A stretch of 15,455 nucleotides of DNA from an uncultured Erysipelotrichaceae bacterium. Lineage in GTDB: Bacteria; Bacillota_I; Bacilli_A; Erysipelotrichales; Erysipelotrichaceae. This document shows, in pieces, positions 6,994 to 14,339 of this stretch. Numbering within the stretch: position 1 is the stretch's first letter; every line of letters starts with the position of its first letter. The notes under the pieces are model-generated. The model did no database searches. It was not told the origin of the DNA and saw only the letters and a program-made list of their open reading frames with translations. The position numbers and the translations under genes were made by a program. Location: assembly GCA_902796465.1 (NCBI GenBank), contig CADBPK010000006.1, forward strand, positions 1 to 15,455, written 5' to 3'.

Positions 6994-8730
6994 ATGGCGG
7001 AAGAGAAAAAAGAAATGACTGCAGAAGAAGAAAATGAAAACCGTAATTTTATTTACAATTTCATAAAAGAAGATATTTCCAAAGGCGGACAGTATGAAGG
7101 CATGACCGTGCATACCCGTTTCCCTCCGGAACCGAACGGATATCTGCATATCGGTCACTGCAAGGCATTGTGCATTGACTTCGGCATGGCTGAGAAATTC
7201 GGCGGTCTGTGCAATCTGCGTATGGACGACACCAATCCGGCCAAGGAAGATACAGAATATGTCGAAGCGATCCAGGATGATATTCACTGGCTCGGATTTG
7301 ACTGGGGAGACAGGTTCTATTACGGATCCGATTATTTTGAAAAGGACTATGAATATGCGGTCGAACTGATTAAAAAAGGACTGGCATATGTCTGCGAACT
7401 GACACAGGAAGAATTCCGTGAGTTCCGCGGAGACACTTCCACACCGGCAAGATCCCCGTACAGGGACAGACCGGTTGAAGAAAACCTCCGTCTGTTTGAA
7501 AAGATGAAGAACGGTGAAGTGGAAGAAGGAAAGATGACCCTCCGTGCCAAGATCGATCTTGCCAGCGGCAACTTTAACATGAGGGACCCGGTCATTTACA
7601 GGATCCGCTATATCAACCATCACCGCCAGGGCACAAAATGGTGCATTTTCCCAATGTATGATTTTGCCCATCCGATCCAGGATGCCCTGGAAGGAATCAC
7701 GCATTCCCTCTGTTCGCTGGAATATGAGGACCACCGGCCGCTGTACAACTGGGTCGTTGAGAATGTTTCGATTCCATTCCACAAACCGAGACAGATCGAA
7801 TTTGCGCGTCTGGGCATTGACCATACCGTCATGTCCAAGCGAAAGCTCAGACAGCTTGTCGAGGAAAACTATGTTTCCGGCTGGGATGATCCGAGAATGC
7901 CGACCCTGTGCGGTCTCAGAAGGCGCGGTTATACCGCTGCTTCGATCCGGAACTTCTGCGATACCATCGGTGTTGCGAAGAGTACGAATACCATCGAATT
8001 CAGAGAACTGGAAAGATGCCTGCGCGATGACCTCAACGCCACCGCCGAAAGGACCATGGCCGTCCTGCATCCTGTCAGACTGACAGTAACGAACTATCCG
8101 GAAGGACAGTCCGAAACATTCGAAGTGGAGAACAATCCGACAGATCCTTCACAGGGAACACATACGATCACATTCAGCCGTGACCTCTGGATCGAAGAGG
8201 AAGACTTCCTGGAAGTCCCGATCCCGAAGTACAAGAGAATGTATCCGGGAAATGAAGTCCGTCTGAAAGGTGCTTACCTTGTCACATGCACAGGCTGTGT
8301 AAAAGACGAAAACGGAAACATCACGGAAGTTCTCTGCGAATATGATCCGCAGTCAAGAGGCGGTGATCCGGCTGACGGCAGAAAAGTCAAAGGCGCAACC
8401 ATCCACTGGGTAGACTCTCACAACTGTCTGGATGCGGAAGTCCGTCTGTATGACAACCTGTTTACGGATCCGAATCCGGACGCGCCGGGAAAGAACTTCC
8501 TGGATGCACTGAACCCGGACAGCCTGCAGATTCTGAAGAACTGCAAGGTTGAGAAATCCATGCAGGAAGTAGCGAAAGAGTTTGATGCCCGTGAAAACCG
8601 TACGACCACAAACGCTCCGACATTCCAGTTTATGCGTGTTGGATTCTTCTGTCTTGACAACAAGGACAGCACGGCAGAGCACATGGTGTTCAACCGCAGT
8701 GTTTCCCTGAGAGATGGTTTCAAAAAATAA
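6994..8730 (+). CDS. glnS: Glutamine--tRNA ligase (GlnRS)
   Basis: The enzyme attaches glutamine to tRNA(Gln) using ATP in the cytosol. The 578 residues match the usual GlnRS size. The class I signature is PPEPNGYLHIGH (HIGH at 52-55), and the KMSKS loop is the GlnRS-type VMSKRK at 279-284. Between them are the GlnRS-typical LRMDDTNPAKED and HPIQDALEGITHSLCSLEYEDHRPLYNW, given here as family hallmarks rather than exact spans. Residues from about 335 onward form the two beta-barrel anticodon-binding domains. AAGGAG lies eight bases before ATG 6994. Only 83 bases separate it from the MFS gene, too short for a T-box. Many Bacillota lack GlnRS and use GatCAB amidation, so its presence helps to narrow the lineage. 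A hairpin terminator follows. Confidence 0.97.
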   Translation: MAEEKKEMTAEEENENRNFIYNFIKEDISKGGQYEGMTVHTRFPPEPNGYLHIGHCKALCIDFGMAEKFGGLCNLRMDDTNPAKEDTEYVEAIQDDIHWLGFDWGDRFYYGSDYFEKDYEYAVELIKKGLAYVCELTQEEFREFRGDTSTPARSPYRDRPVEENLRLFEKMKNGEVEEGKMTLRAKIDLASGNFNMRDPVIYRIRYINHHRQGTKWCIFPMYDFAHPIQDALEGITHSLCSLEYEDHRPLYNWVVENVSIPFHKPRQIEFARLGIDHTVMSKRKLRQLVEENYVSGWDDPRMPTLCGLRRRGYTAASIRNFCDTIGVAKSTNTIEFRELERCLRDDLNATAERTMAVLHPVRLTVTNYPEGQSETFEVENNPTDPSQGTHTITFSRDLWIEEEDFLEVPIPKYKRMYPGNEVRLKGAYLVTCTGCVKDENGNITEVLCEYDPQSRGGDPADGRKVKGATIHWVDSHNCLDAEVRLYDNLFTDPNPDAPGKNFLDALNPDSLQILKNCKVEKSMQEVAKEFDARENRTTTNAPTFQFMRVGFFCLDNKDSTAEHMVFNRSVSLRDGFKK

Positions 8731-8739
8731 AAAAGAAAA

Positions 8740-8768
8740 AAACAGATCTGCGAAGATCTGTTTACTTG
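8740..8768 (+). terminator. Rho-independent terminator after glnS with GNRA loop
   Basis: AAACAGATCT (8740-8749) pairs perfectly with AGATCTGTTT (8754-8763) around the tetraloop GCGA. The T tail is short (TTTACTT) and runs straight into the next promoter's -35 at 8766. A long A-rich run precedes the stem. Confidence 0.7.
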
Positions 8769-8794
8769 ACATCGAGAAGTATGAAAAGTATGAT
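8766..8794 (+). promoter_or_regulatory. Strong sigma-A-type promoter for the AbrB-glycosyltransferase pair
   Basis: A perfect TTGACA (8766-8771), a 17-base spacer and TATGAT (8789-8794) make this the best consensus promoter in the window. Transcription should begin near 8800, giving a leader of about 17 bases. The -35 abuts the glnS terminator. The octamer AAGTATGA is repeated directly at 8777-8784 and 8786-8793, so it fills the spacer and the -10. Confidence 0.75.
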
Positions 8795-8807
8795 TTGTAT
8801 AACAAAT
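8793..8807 (+). promoter_or_regulatory. 15-bp perfect dyad over the start of transcription, candidate operator
   Basis: ATTTGT (8793-8798) and ACAAAT (8802-8807) form a perfect inverted repeat around ATA, overlapping the end of the -10 and the predicted +1. A protein bound here would block RNA polymerase. Because the first gene of the unit encodes an AbrB-family DNA-binding protein, autoregulation is the simplest reading, but this is inferred. Confidence 0.5.
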
Positions 8808-8817
8808 AGGGGGACTT

Positions 8818-9024
8818 ATGAATAAGCCTGAAGGTAAATATGCATGGACCGTTACAGTCGGCACGAAGGGACAGATCGTGATCCCGAAAGAGGCAAGAGA
8901 GCTTTTTGATATCAAACCCGGCGATAATCTGATCCTGCTGGGTGATATCAAACATGGGATTGCCATTCCGCCCAAGGAAACCTTTTCACAATACTTTGCA
9001 CATATTTTCGGAGGAAAGAAATGA
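8818..9024 (+). CDS. AbrB/MazE/SpoVT-family DNA-binding protein
   Basis: The 68-residue protein carries one SpoVT-AbrB swapped-hairpin domain at residues 11-46; VGTKGQIVIPKEARELFDIKPGDNLILL is the family hallmark, cited as a pattern across that span with TKGQIVIPKEAR at its core. Such proteins bind DNA as dimers or tetramers and often repress their own operon. The tail (47-68) is short and ends FGGKK. AGGGGGA precedes ATG 8818. The stop overlaps the glycosyltransferase start as ATGA (9021-9024), so translation of the two is coupled. It could instead be a MazE-type antitoxin, but no toxin of MazF or PIN type is adjacent; the partner is a glycosyltransferase. Confidence 0.9.
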   Translation: MNKPEGKYAWTVTVGTKGQIVIPKEARELFDIKPGDNLILLGDIKHGIAIPPKETFSQYFAHIFGGKK

Positions 9025-10205
9025 AGATCATGTGGTTCTGCATCCCGGCATTCGGTCATACCAACCCGACGGTCGAAGTCGTCCGTGAACTGACAGCCAG
9101 GGGTCACAATATACGCTATTACTCATTTGAACAGTTCAGGGATAAGATCGAAGATACCGGGGCGGTCTTTATTCCATGTGACAGCTATCTGCCGCCTTTA
9201 AGCGAAGAAAGTCAGCGGAGGATACGCAGGGTATCTACTACGGAAATGTCCATACAGGCATTTGAGACAACTGCGCGGATGGATGAAATGCTGGGGTAAG
9301 ATGTTCAGTCATTCAGACCGGACCTGATCGTGACGGACTCCGTCTGTTTCTGGGGCAAACTGACCGCACAGAAATATGACATACCCATGATCTGTTCAAC
9401 GACAACATTTGCCTTTAACCAGTATTCGTCAAAGTATATGAAATACAGTGCGCGGGAACTGGCGGATATGGTCCTGGGAATGCCCCGCCTGAACAAATCG
9501 CTGAAAAAACTGCGGCCATTCGGTTATCATGTCAAAAGCGCCCTGGATATCGTACAGAACAAGAATGACACCGATACGATCGTTTATACTTCCAAACGGT
9601 TCCAGCCATGTTCGGAAACATTTGATGAATCGCATTACTGCTTTGCCGGTCCGTCTGTCAGAAAGACAGAACCGGCGGAAAAGGATCCGGACAAACCGCT
9701 CATCTACATTTCCCTCGGCACGGTCATCAATGATCATCCGGATTTTTACCGGAACTGCATCGAAGCCCTGCGGAATGAACCTGTCCGGGTACTGATCTCC
9801 TGCGGCATGGCTTTTGATCTTTCAAAACTGGGACAGCTTCCGGACCATATTCAGGCAGAGCCGTATGTGGACCAGATGAAAGTATTGTCTGAAACCAGTC
9901 TTTTCGTTACCCACTGCGGGATGAACAGCGCATCGGAAGGTTTGTATATGGGCGTTCCGGAAGTCCTGTTTCCGCTGAGCGGGGAACAGAACGCTGTTGC
10001 CCGACGTGTGCAGGAAATGGGAGCCGGTGTACGGCTGGAAGCAGGAGATGCCAAAGATCCGCAGAAAATCAGGGAAGTTATACTGCGGGCACTGAAGGAT
10101 CCTGCCCTGAGGGAAAACGCCGGAATCATGCGGGAGGATTTCCTTTCCTGCGGCGGTGCTTCCGCGGCAGCGGATTTCATTGAACAAAAAGGAGCGGGAA
10201 AATAA
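9021..10205 (+). pseudogene. MGT-type glycosyltransferase interrupted by one in-frame TAA
   Basis: One frame from ATG 9021 to TAA 10203 encodes a 394-codon glycosyltransferase of the GT1/MGT (macrolide glycosyltransferase-like) family, broken only by TAA at 9297-9299 (codon 93). The first part starts MKIMWFCIPAFGHTNP, the family's N-terminal loop with the catalytic-type histidine of GHTNP. Sense resumes at once after the stop with FRPDLIVTDSVCFWGK. The C-terminal half has YISLGT (about 229-234) and the UDP-sugar signature FVTHCGMNSASEG (from about 295), then the PLSGEQ..NA region. Halves are 9021-9299 (92 aa) and 9330-10205 (291 aa from GTG); neither GTG 9330 nor later ATGs has a ribosome binding site. 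Intact, it would glycosylate a small lipophilic acceptor. A recent nonsense mutation, a sequencing error or readthrough are all possible. AGGAGG-like GGAGGAAAG precedes ATG 9021. Confidence 0.85.
9297..9299 (+). other. In-frame TAA stop inside the glycosyltransferase
   Basis: GGG-TAA-GAT breaks an otherwise uninterrupted reading frame. The frame does not change across it, so one substitution (for example from GAA, CAA or AAA) would account for it. A 9/8-base imperfect hairpin (CAGACCGGA 9314-9322 with TCCGTCTG 9339-9346, one bulged C) begins 15 bases downstream. Confidence 0.9.
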
Positions 10206-10225
10206 AAAAGATCTTTTCAGATCTT
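10202..10225 (-). terminator. Rho-independent terminator for birA (minus strand)
   Basis: On the minus strand AAGATCT pairs with AGATCTT around a GAAA tetraloop, and a T-rich tail (TTTTTTATTT) follows. The stem covers plus-strand 10208-10225 and includes the birA stop codon (10217-10219). On the plus strand no T-run follows, so it should mainly serve birA. The tail overlaps the last codons of the convergent glycosyltransferase. Confidence 0.7.
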
Positions 10226-11161
10226 CTGTGTAAAACGCACCGATATTTCACCGGACTGGAGGATCGTGATATCCCCGTCCGGTTTTTTGACGATCAGGTT
10301 TCCGGCATCGTTGATGGCTTCCGCTATCCCGGTAAATACCCGGTCATTGATCGTGAAAGTAATTTCCTTTCCGAGTACTGCGGATCTCCGACGATATTCC
10401 TCCATCAGGGCCGGATCCGCGAGATCACCTGTGCGCCGCATCAGTTTTTCCCACAAAACGCCTGCAAGCACGGAGCGAGAAAGTGTATCGATGCCAAGCG
10501 AGCCGGCTATATTCTTGATCTCATCAGGAAGCGGTACAGGCCGGCAGTTGATGCCGATGCCGATGATGACGGCACCGGGTCTGACGGCTTCACACAGGAT
10601 GCCTGCTATTTTCCGGCCGTCCAGATAGAGATCATTGACCCATTTGATGCCGGGCTCGATACCGGTCACTTCAGCGATTGCTTCAGCGGCCGCAACAGCC
10701 GCAGCCGGGGTAATGCGCGAGATCAGCGTTCTGTCATCGGTATCCGGATAGATGACGGCGGAGAAATAGAGACCTGATCGGGCAGGGGAATAGAACGAAT
10801 GCCCGCGTCTGCCTCTGCCTGCGTTCTGATGATCCGCAATGACCAGTGTTCCTGCCGGTGTTTTTTCTTCAGCCAGTTTCCGGGCATACAGATTCGTTGA
10901 GTCGATCTCATCAAAAAGATATACCGGTACTTCGCCGGAAACGCCGCAAGCACGGATGATGGCTTCGCTCAATGTGTCATCATCCTCAAAGCAGTATTCC
11001 TGTTCGGAAATGCGGAACGGAAAACCATCCTGAGCCAGTTCTGACATGACCTCCCGGATGACCTTTTCCGGTGTTTGAAATGTTTTGGCCAGCACAGGTC
11101 CGGAGATGCAGGAACCGGTGCGGCACGCAAAATAAAAGAGTAATTGCTGTTTCAGTGTCAT
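10217..11161 (-). CDS. birA: Biotin--[acetyl-CoA-carboxylase] ligase / biotin repressor
   Basis: The protein has 314 residues from M at 11161. It activates biotin as biotinyl-AMP and attaches it to biotin carboxyl carrier proteins. With its N-terminal DNA-binding domain (about residues 3-60) it can also repress biotin genes. The ligase core shows DSTN (87-90), the adenylate loop GRGRRG (115-120) and KWVNDL (173-178) with the active-site lysine, followed by GRKIAGILCE. A C-terminal SH3-like domain ends near VKKPDGDITILQSGEISVRF, as in class II BirA. The frame is open back to 11299, but that would run over the divergent promoter and into the neighbouring gene, so 11161 is preferred. Its only upstream AGGG is unusually close to the ATG. 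I see no biotin operator nearby. Confidence 0.93.
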   Translation of the reverse strand: MTLKQQLLFYFACRTGSCISGPVLAKTFQTPEKVIREVMSELAQDGFPFRISEQEYCFEDDDTLSEAIIRACGVSGEVPVYLFDEIDSTNLYARKLAEEKTPAGTLVIADHQNAGRGRRGHSFYSPARSGLYFSAVIYPDTDDRTLISRITPAAAVAAAEAIAEVTGIEPGIKWVNDLYLDGRKIAGILCEAVRPGAVIIGIGINCRPVPLPDEIKNIAGSLGIDTLSRSVLAGVLWEKLMRRTGDLADPALMEEYRRRSAVLGKEITFTINDRVFTGIAEAINDAGNLIVKKPDGDITILQSGEISVRFTQKI

Positions 11162-11209
11162 GCCCTCATGGTAATGAAAAATCATTGAAAGTGCAAGAAG
11201 TGTATCCGG

Positions 11210-11238
11210 TTGAATACCCGGAAAAGATTTCCTATAAT
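11210..11238 (+). promoter_or_regulatory. Strong promoter for the carboxylesterase-CapA unit
   Basis: TTGAAT (11210-11215), a 17-base spacer and a perfect TATAAT (11233-11238). Transcription should start near 11245, about 20 bases before the ATG. A small dyad, GGAAA-AGA-TTTCC (11220-11232), fills most of the spacer and could be a regulator site. The intergenic region is shared with divergent birA, for which no clear promoter was found. Confidence 0.75.
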
Positions 11239-11264
11239 TTTGACATACGGAAAACGGTGACATT

Positions 11265-13028
11265 ATGAAAATATTCTTCTGGATCATTCTTTCGGTCATG
11301 ATCCTGGTGGCAGGTGCATTCCTGGAACTGAATCAGAATTCCATTGCAGGATGGATCATGTGGGTGATCTGGATCGCTGCATTTATTGCTTTTGCGAAAA
11401 ACAGGATAAGCAGTTCCTTTTTCATTGTCCTGCTGTTATGGATCAGCTTTGCGGCTGTTTCTGCCCTGATCATCCGTCTCAGCTGGCCGCAGGTAAAACC
11501 CGTGGCGGCAGTGCCGGAAAAGGATCCGGAATATACGGATATCTATCATACGGAAAAAGGAGATGTCCGCGGTGTATATAATAAAGATCATACTGTTGAG
11601 ATCTTTACAGGCATCCCGTATGCGAAACCGCCGGTCGGTGATCTGCGCTGGCGGAAGCCGCAGGATCCCGAAATCTGGACAGGCGTGAAGGACTGCGATC
11701 ATTTCGCGCCGATGTCGATGCAGAAAACAAATCTGCCCGTCATCAGTTCCCTGGCCCAGATCATCGGATATCACGATTATAAGATCTCATTTTCCGATAA
11801 CCGGATCCCGCCGGTCAGCGAAGACAGTCTCTATCTGAATATCTGGAAACCGGCAGGAGAGTCGGAAAATCTCCCGGTCGCTGTGTATATCCACGGTGGC
11901 TCCCTGCAGACCGGGCAGCCCTGGTATGCGGATTACAGCGGGGAAGGGTTTGCGAAGGAAGGCGTGATCGTCGTGAATATGGGCTACCGTCTCGGTGTAT
12001 TCGGCTTCCTGGCAGAGGAGGAAATGATGGCGGAGGAAGGGACGGCAGGAAACTTCGGACTGCTGGATCAGATCAAGGCGCTGGAATGGGTACGCGATAA
12101 TATCGCGTCATTCGGCGGCGATCCGGACAATGTTACGCTGATCGGGGAATCGGCAGGCGCTGTCTGCGTGGATGCTTTATGCGTATCCCCGCTGGCAGAA
12201 GGACTGTTTGAACGGGTGATCCTGGAAAGCAGCACCATATCGTCACCTGAACCCCCGCATTCCTACAGGTCTTTGACGGATGCGCTGGCATCAGGTGAAA
12301 AGCTGAAAGAAAAATATCACTGCAGTTCACTTGATGAACTCAGGAAGATGCCGGCAGACAAACTGGCCGGTGAAATGGAAACACAGCATCATGTCACGCC
12401 GGATGGTTATGTATTTACGGATGATCCGTATGTTCTCCGCAAAGCCGGCATCCATAATGAAAAGGCCATCCTCCATGGTTTCAACAAGGAGGAAAGCGGT
12501 CCGTTTATCATATTCGGTCACGCAAAGATGAATAATTACCGCGAAAAGATACAGACATTTTTCGGTTCTTATACGGATGAGGTCCTGGATCTGTATCCGG
12601 CTGAAAATGACGCTGAGGCAGATCGATACTGGGCGGAGATCTACGGGGCATTATTCTTCAATTATTCCCATTACTGTCTCAACCGCCTGGCTGCGGAGAA
12701 TCAGATCCCGGTATATGAATATCTGTTCTCCAAAACGAATAAAAGACTGTCCTGCTGGCACAGCGGGGAACTCGTTTACGCGTTTCATGTGATCCCGGAA
12801 ACTTCAGCCCTGTATGATGAAAGTGACAGAAAGCTCAGTGACATGATGAACCGTTTCTGGGTGAATTTCATCCGTACAGGCAATCCTAACGGGGAAGGCC
12901 TGCCGGAAATGGAAATGAATGATGACAATACAAAGGTCATGGAATTCGGCGATCATACGGGAATGATCGAAGAACCATATCTGAAACTTTACGATATCAT
13001 GGATAAGATGTATGAACCGGCTCAATAA
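11265..13028 (+). CDS. Membrane-anchored type-B carboxylesterase
   Basis: The product has 587 residues. Three hydrophobic segments (about 4-20, 28-44 and 51-72) precede a complete carboxylesterase/para-nitrobenzyl-esterase domain (about 90-585). Charges in the loops (AKNR inside) suggest N-in topology with the catalytic domain outside the membrane. The type-B motif EDSLYLNIWKP (186-196), the oxyanion loop YIHGGS (208-213) and the nucleophile elbow GESAG (294-298, S296) are present. The acid is likely E409 or E410 (FNKEESG) and the histidine H499 in WHSGELVYAF. It would hydrolyse carboxylic esters at the cell surface; the substrate is unknown. Usual members lack the three-helix anchor. A CapA-like gene follows after 21 bases and is probably co-transcribed. 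Confidence 0.92.
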   Translation: MKIFFWIILSVMILVAGAFLELNQNSIAGWIMWVIWIAAFIAFAKNRISSSFFIVLLLWISFAAVSALIIRLSWPQVKPVAAVPEKDPEYTDIYHTEKGDVRGVYNKDHTVEIFTGIPYAKPPVGDLRWRKPQDPEIWTGVKDCDHFAPMSMQKTNLPVISSLAQIIGYHDYKISFSDNRIPPVSEDSLYLNIWKPAGESENLPVAVYIHGGSLQTGQPWYADYSGEGFAKEGVIVVNMGYRLGVFGFLAEEEMMAEEGTAGNFGLLDQIKALEWVRDNIASFGGDPDNVTLIGESAGAVCVDALCVSPLAEGLFERVILESSTISSPEPPHSYRSLTDALASGEKLKEKYHCSSLDELRKMPADKLAGEMETQHHVTPDGYVFTDDPYVLRKAGIHNEKAILHGFNKEESGPFIIFGHAKMNNYREKIQTFFGSYTDEVLDLYPAENDAEADRYWAEIYGALFFNYSHYCLNRLAAENQIPVYEYLFSKTNKRLSCWHSGELVYAFHVIPETSALYDESDRKLSDMMNRFWVNFIRTGNPNGEGLPEMEMNDDNTKVMEFGDHTGMIEEPYLKLYDIMDKMYEPAQ

Positions 13029-13049
13029 CGGAAAGGGAGGGAAAAACCT

Positions 13050-14270
13050 ATGGCAAAAAGAAAAAGGCTGAAAAAGGGCGTTAAGGCAATTCTGGGACTT
13101 CTGGCTGTATTGCTGGTGGTCGGCGTCGTCTGGAAAACCGGACTGTTCGGCAAAAAGGAAACAGCTGCGGTACCTGAAGAGAAGACACCGGAACCGACAG
13201 CGGAAGCGACACCGGAACCCACCCCGGAGCCGGAACCGGAGGAAAAAGTATATACATTAAGTCTGTTTGCGACAGGTGATTCCCTGATCCACGGTTCCAT
13301 CTGGCGTGATGCGGATACCGGGAACGGATATGATTTTTCCGGTCAGCTGGAACTGGTCGGGCAGATGGCAGAACCATATGATCTGGAATACTATAACCAG
13401 GAAACGATCATCGGCGGAGATGACAGGGGACCGCACGGTTATCCGACGTTCAATACACCGAGCGCATATGCGGACCAGATGACGGCATATGGTTTCAACC
13501 TGGTATCCACAGCGAATAATCACTGTCTGGACCAGGGACCTTCCGGCATTGAAAATTCCATTGCCTACTGGAAAGGCAAAGACAATGTCGTCACATCCGG
13601 AACATTCGTAAGTAAAGAAGACCAGCAGGATCTGAATATTCATGAGATGAACGGCATCACTTATGCGTTCTTCTCCTGGACATACGGCATGAACGGCCTG
13701 CTGGCACCGTCAGACAGACCATGGATGGTCAACTGTTATGACGGAAGAGTCGATGAAATGCTGGAACAGGTCAGGGAAGCTGATCAGAAAGCAGATGTCG
13801 TTATCGTGGCGATGCACTGGGGCACCGAGTATTCAATGGGCGTCAACAGCGAGCAGAAAGATCTTGCGTTAAAACTGTCCGAAGCAGGATGTGATATCAT
13901 CATCGGAAATCATCCGCATGTCATCGAACCGATGGAATGGGTCAATGACCATAAAACGATCTGTTTCTACGCAATGGGAAATATGATCTGTGCCCAGTGG
14001 GGAGAAGAAAACCTCGTCGGTGTCGTGGCGGGAATGGACATCGTCAAAAAGGTCAAAGGGGACGAAGTGACTGTAACGGTCGAGAATGTACGGGCTGATC
14101 TCATCTGGACCTACTATGTGAAAGTCAATGATTCTCTGGTCAAAAATGTCAAGCTTTATCCGTTCAAGGATCTGACAGATGATATTCTGCCGAATCATGA
14201 AGCGATCTATCAGAAATATCTGGATGTTCTGACCAGCATGGATGATTCTATCCCGATCGGCGGTGTCTGA
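13050..14270 (+). CDS. CapA/PgsA-family metallophosphatase-fold protein, membrane-anchored
   Basis: The 406-residue protein begins with a basic stretch and one membrane helix (about 11-30). A Thr/Pro/Glu-rich linker (residues 46-65) acts as a spacer, and the CapA-type domain runs from about 67 to the end. Motifs typical of the family are ATGDSLIHG (74-82), STANNHCLDQG (from 153), AMHWGTEY (254-261) and IIGNHPHVIEP (284-294), whose Asp, Asn and His residues suggest a metallophosphatase-like metal site. The family includes CapA and PgsA, needed for poly-gamma-glutamate or capsule export, but most members are of unknown role, and no capB or capC homologue lies in the window. GGGAGGG precedes ATG 13050. 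It follows the membrane esterase by 21 bases. Confidence 0.9.
   Translation: MAKRKRLKKGVKAILGLLAVLLVVGVVWKTGLFGKKETAAVPEEKTPEPTAEATPEPTPEPEPEEKVYTLSLFATGDSLIHGSIWRDADTGNGYDFSGQLELVGQMAEPYDLEYYNQETIIGGDDRGPHGYPTFNTPSAYADQMTAYGFNLVSTANNHCLDQGPSGIENSIAYWKGKDNVVTSGTFVSKEDQQDLNIHEMNGITYAFFSWTYGMNGLLAPSDRPWMVNCYDGRVDEMLEQVREADQKADVVIVAMHWGTEYSMGVNSEQKDLALKLSEAGCDIIIGNHPHVIEPMEWVNDHKTICFYAMGNMICAQWGEENLVGVVAGMDIVKKVKGDEVTVTVENVRADLIWTYYVKVNDSLVKNVKLYPFKDLTDDILPNHEAIYQKYLDVLTSMDDSIPIGGV
13186..13244 (+). repeat. Low-complexity Pro-Glu-Thr repeat linker in the CapA-like gene
   Basis: About 59 bases of imperfect repeats of ACCGGAACC-type units encode alternating Thr, Pro, Glu and Ala (residues 46-65). 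Such linkers span the cell wall in surface proteins of Bacillota and often vary in length between strains. Confidence 0.65.
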
Positions 14271-14286
14271 GAGAATACATAATTGT

Positions 14287-14321
14287 GAAGGGTCGGGTGT
14301 TTCTGCCTGATCCTTCGTTTT
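14287..14321 (+). terminator. Probable Rho-independent terminator after the CapA-like gene
   Basis: An 11-pair stem (14287-14297 with 14306-14316, two G-U pairs) closes an 8-base loop and is followed by GTTTT. It lies 16 bases after the stop codon. The methyltransferase downstream starts only 19 bases after it, so some readthrough or a hidden promoter must serve that gene. Confidence 0.6.
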
Positions 14322-14339
14322 GACAACAGGAGTAAACAA

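Noticed and set aside
6979..8070. Long open frame of about 363 codons on the minus strand
   Set aside because: It is antisense to the glnS reading frame, whose motifs are complete. The translated antisense product has no recognisable domain and no ribosome binding site; it is a codon-bias shadow.
8818..9299. Toxin-antitoxin system (AbrB-like protein plus a 92-residue partner)
   Set aside because: The 92-residue frame is the N-terminus of a glycosyltransferase that continues in frame after one stop. It is not a toxin.
9314..9346. Hairpin downstream of the glycosyltransferase TAA as a proven readthrough signal
   Set aside because: The stem is imperfect and lies inside coding sequence, where such pairings occur by chance. 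It is only noted with the stop-codon finding.
11162..11299. 46-residue N-terminal extension of BirA
   Set aside because: It would cover the divergent promoter at 11210-11238 and overlap the esterase start. The BirA fold begins at MTLKQQ (11161).
14320..14325. TTGACA upstream of the methyltransferase as a -35 box
   Set aside because: A matching -10 would fall inside the coding sequence (about 14343), and that stretch (GAAAAA) does not fit.
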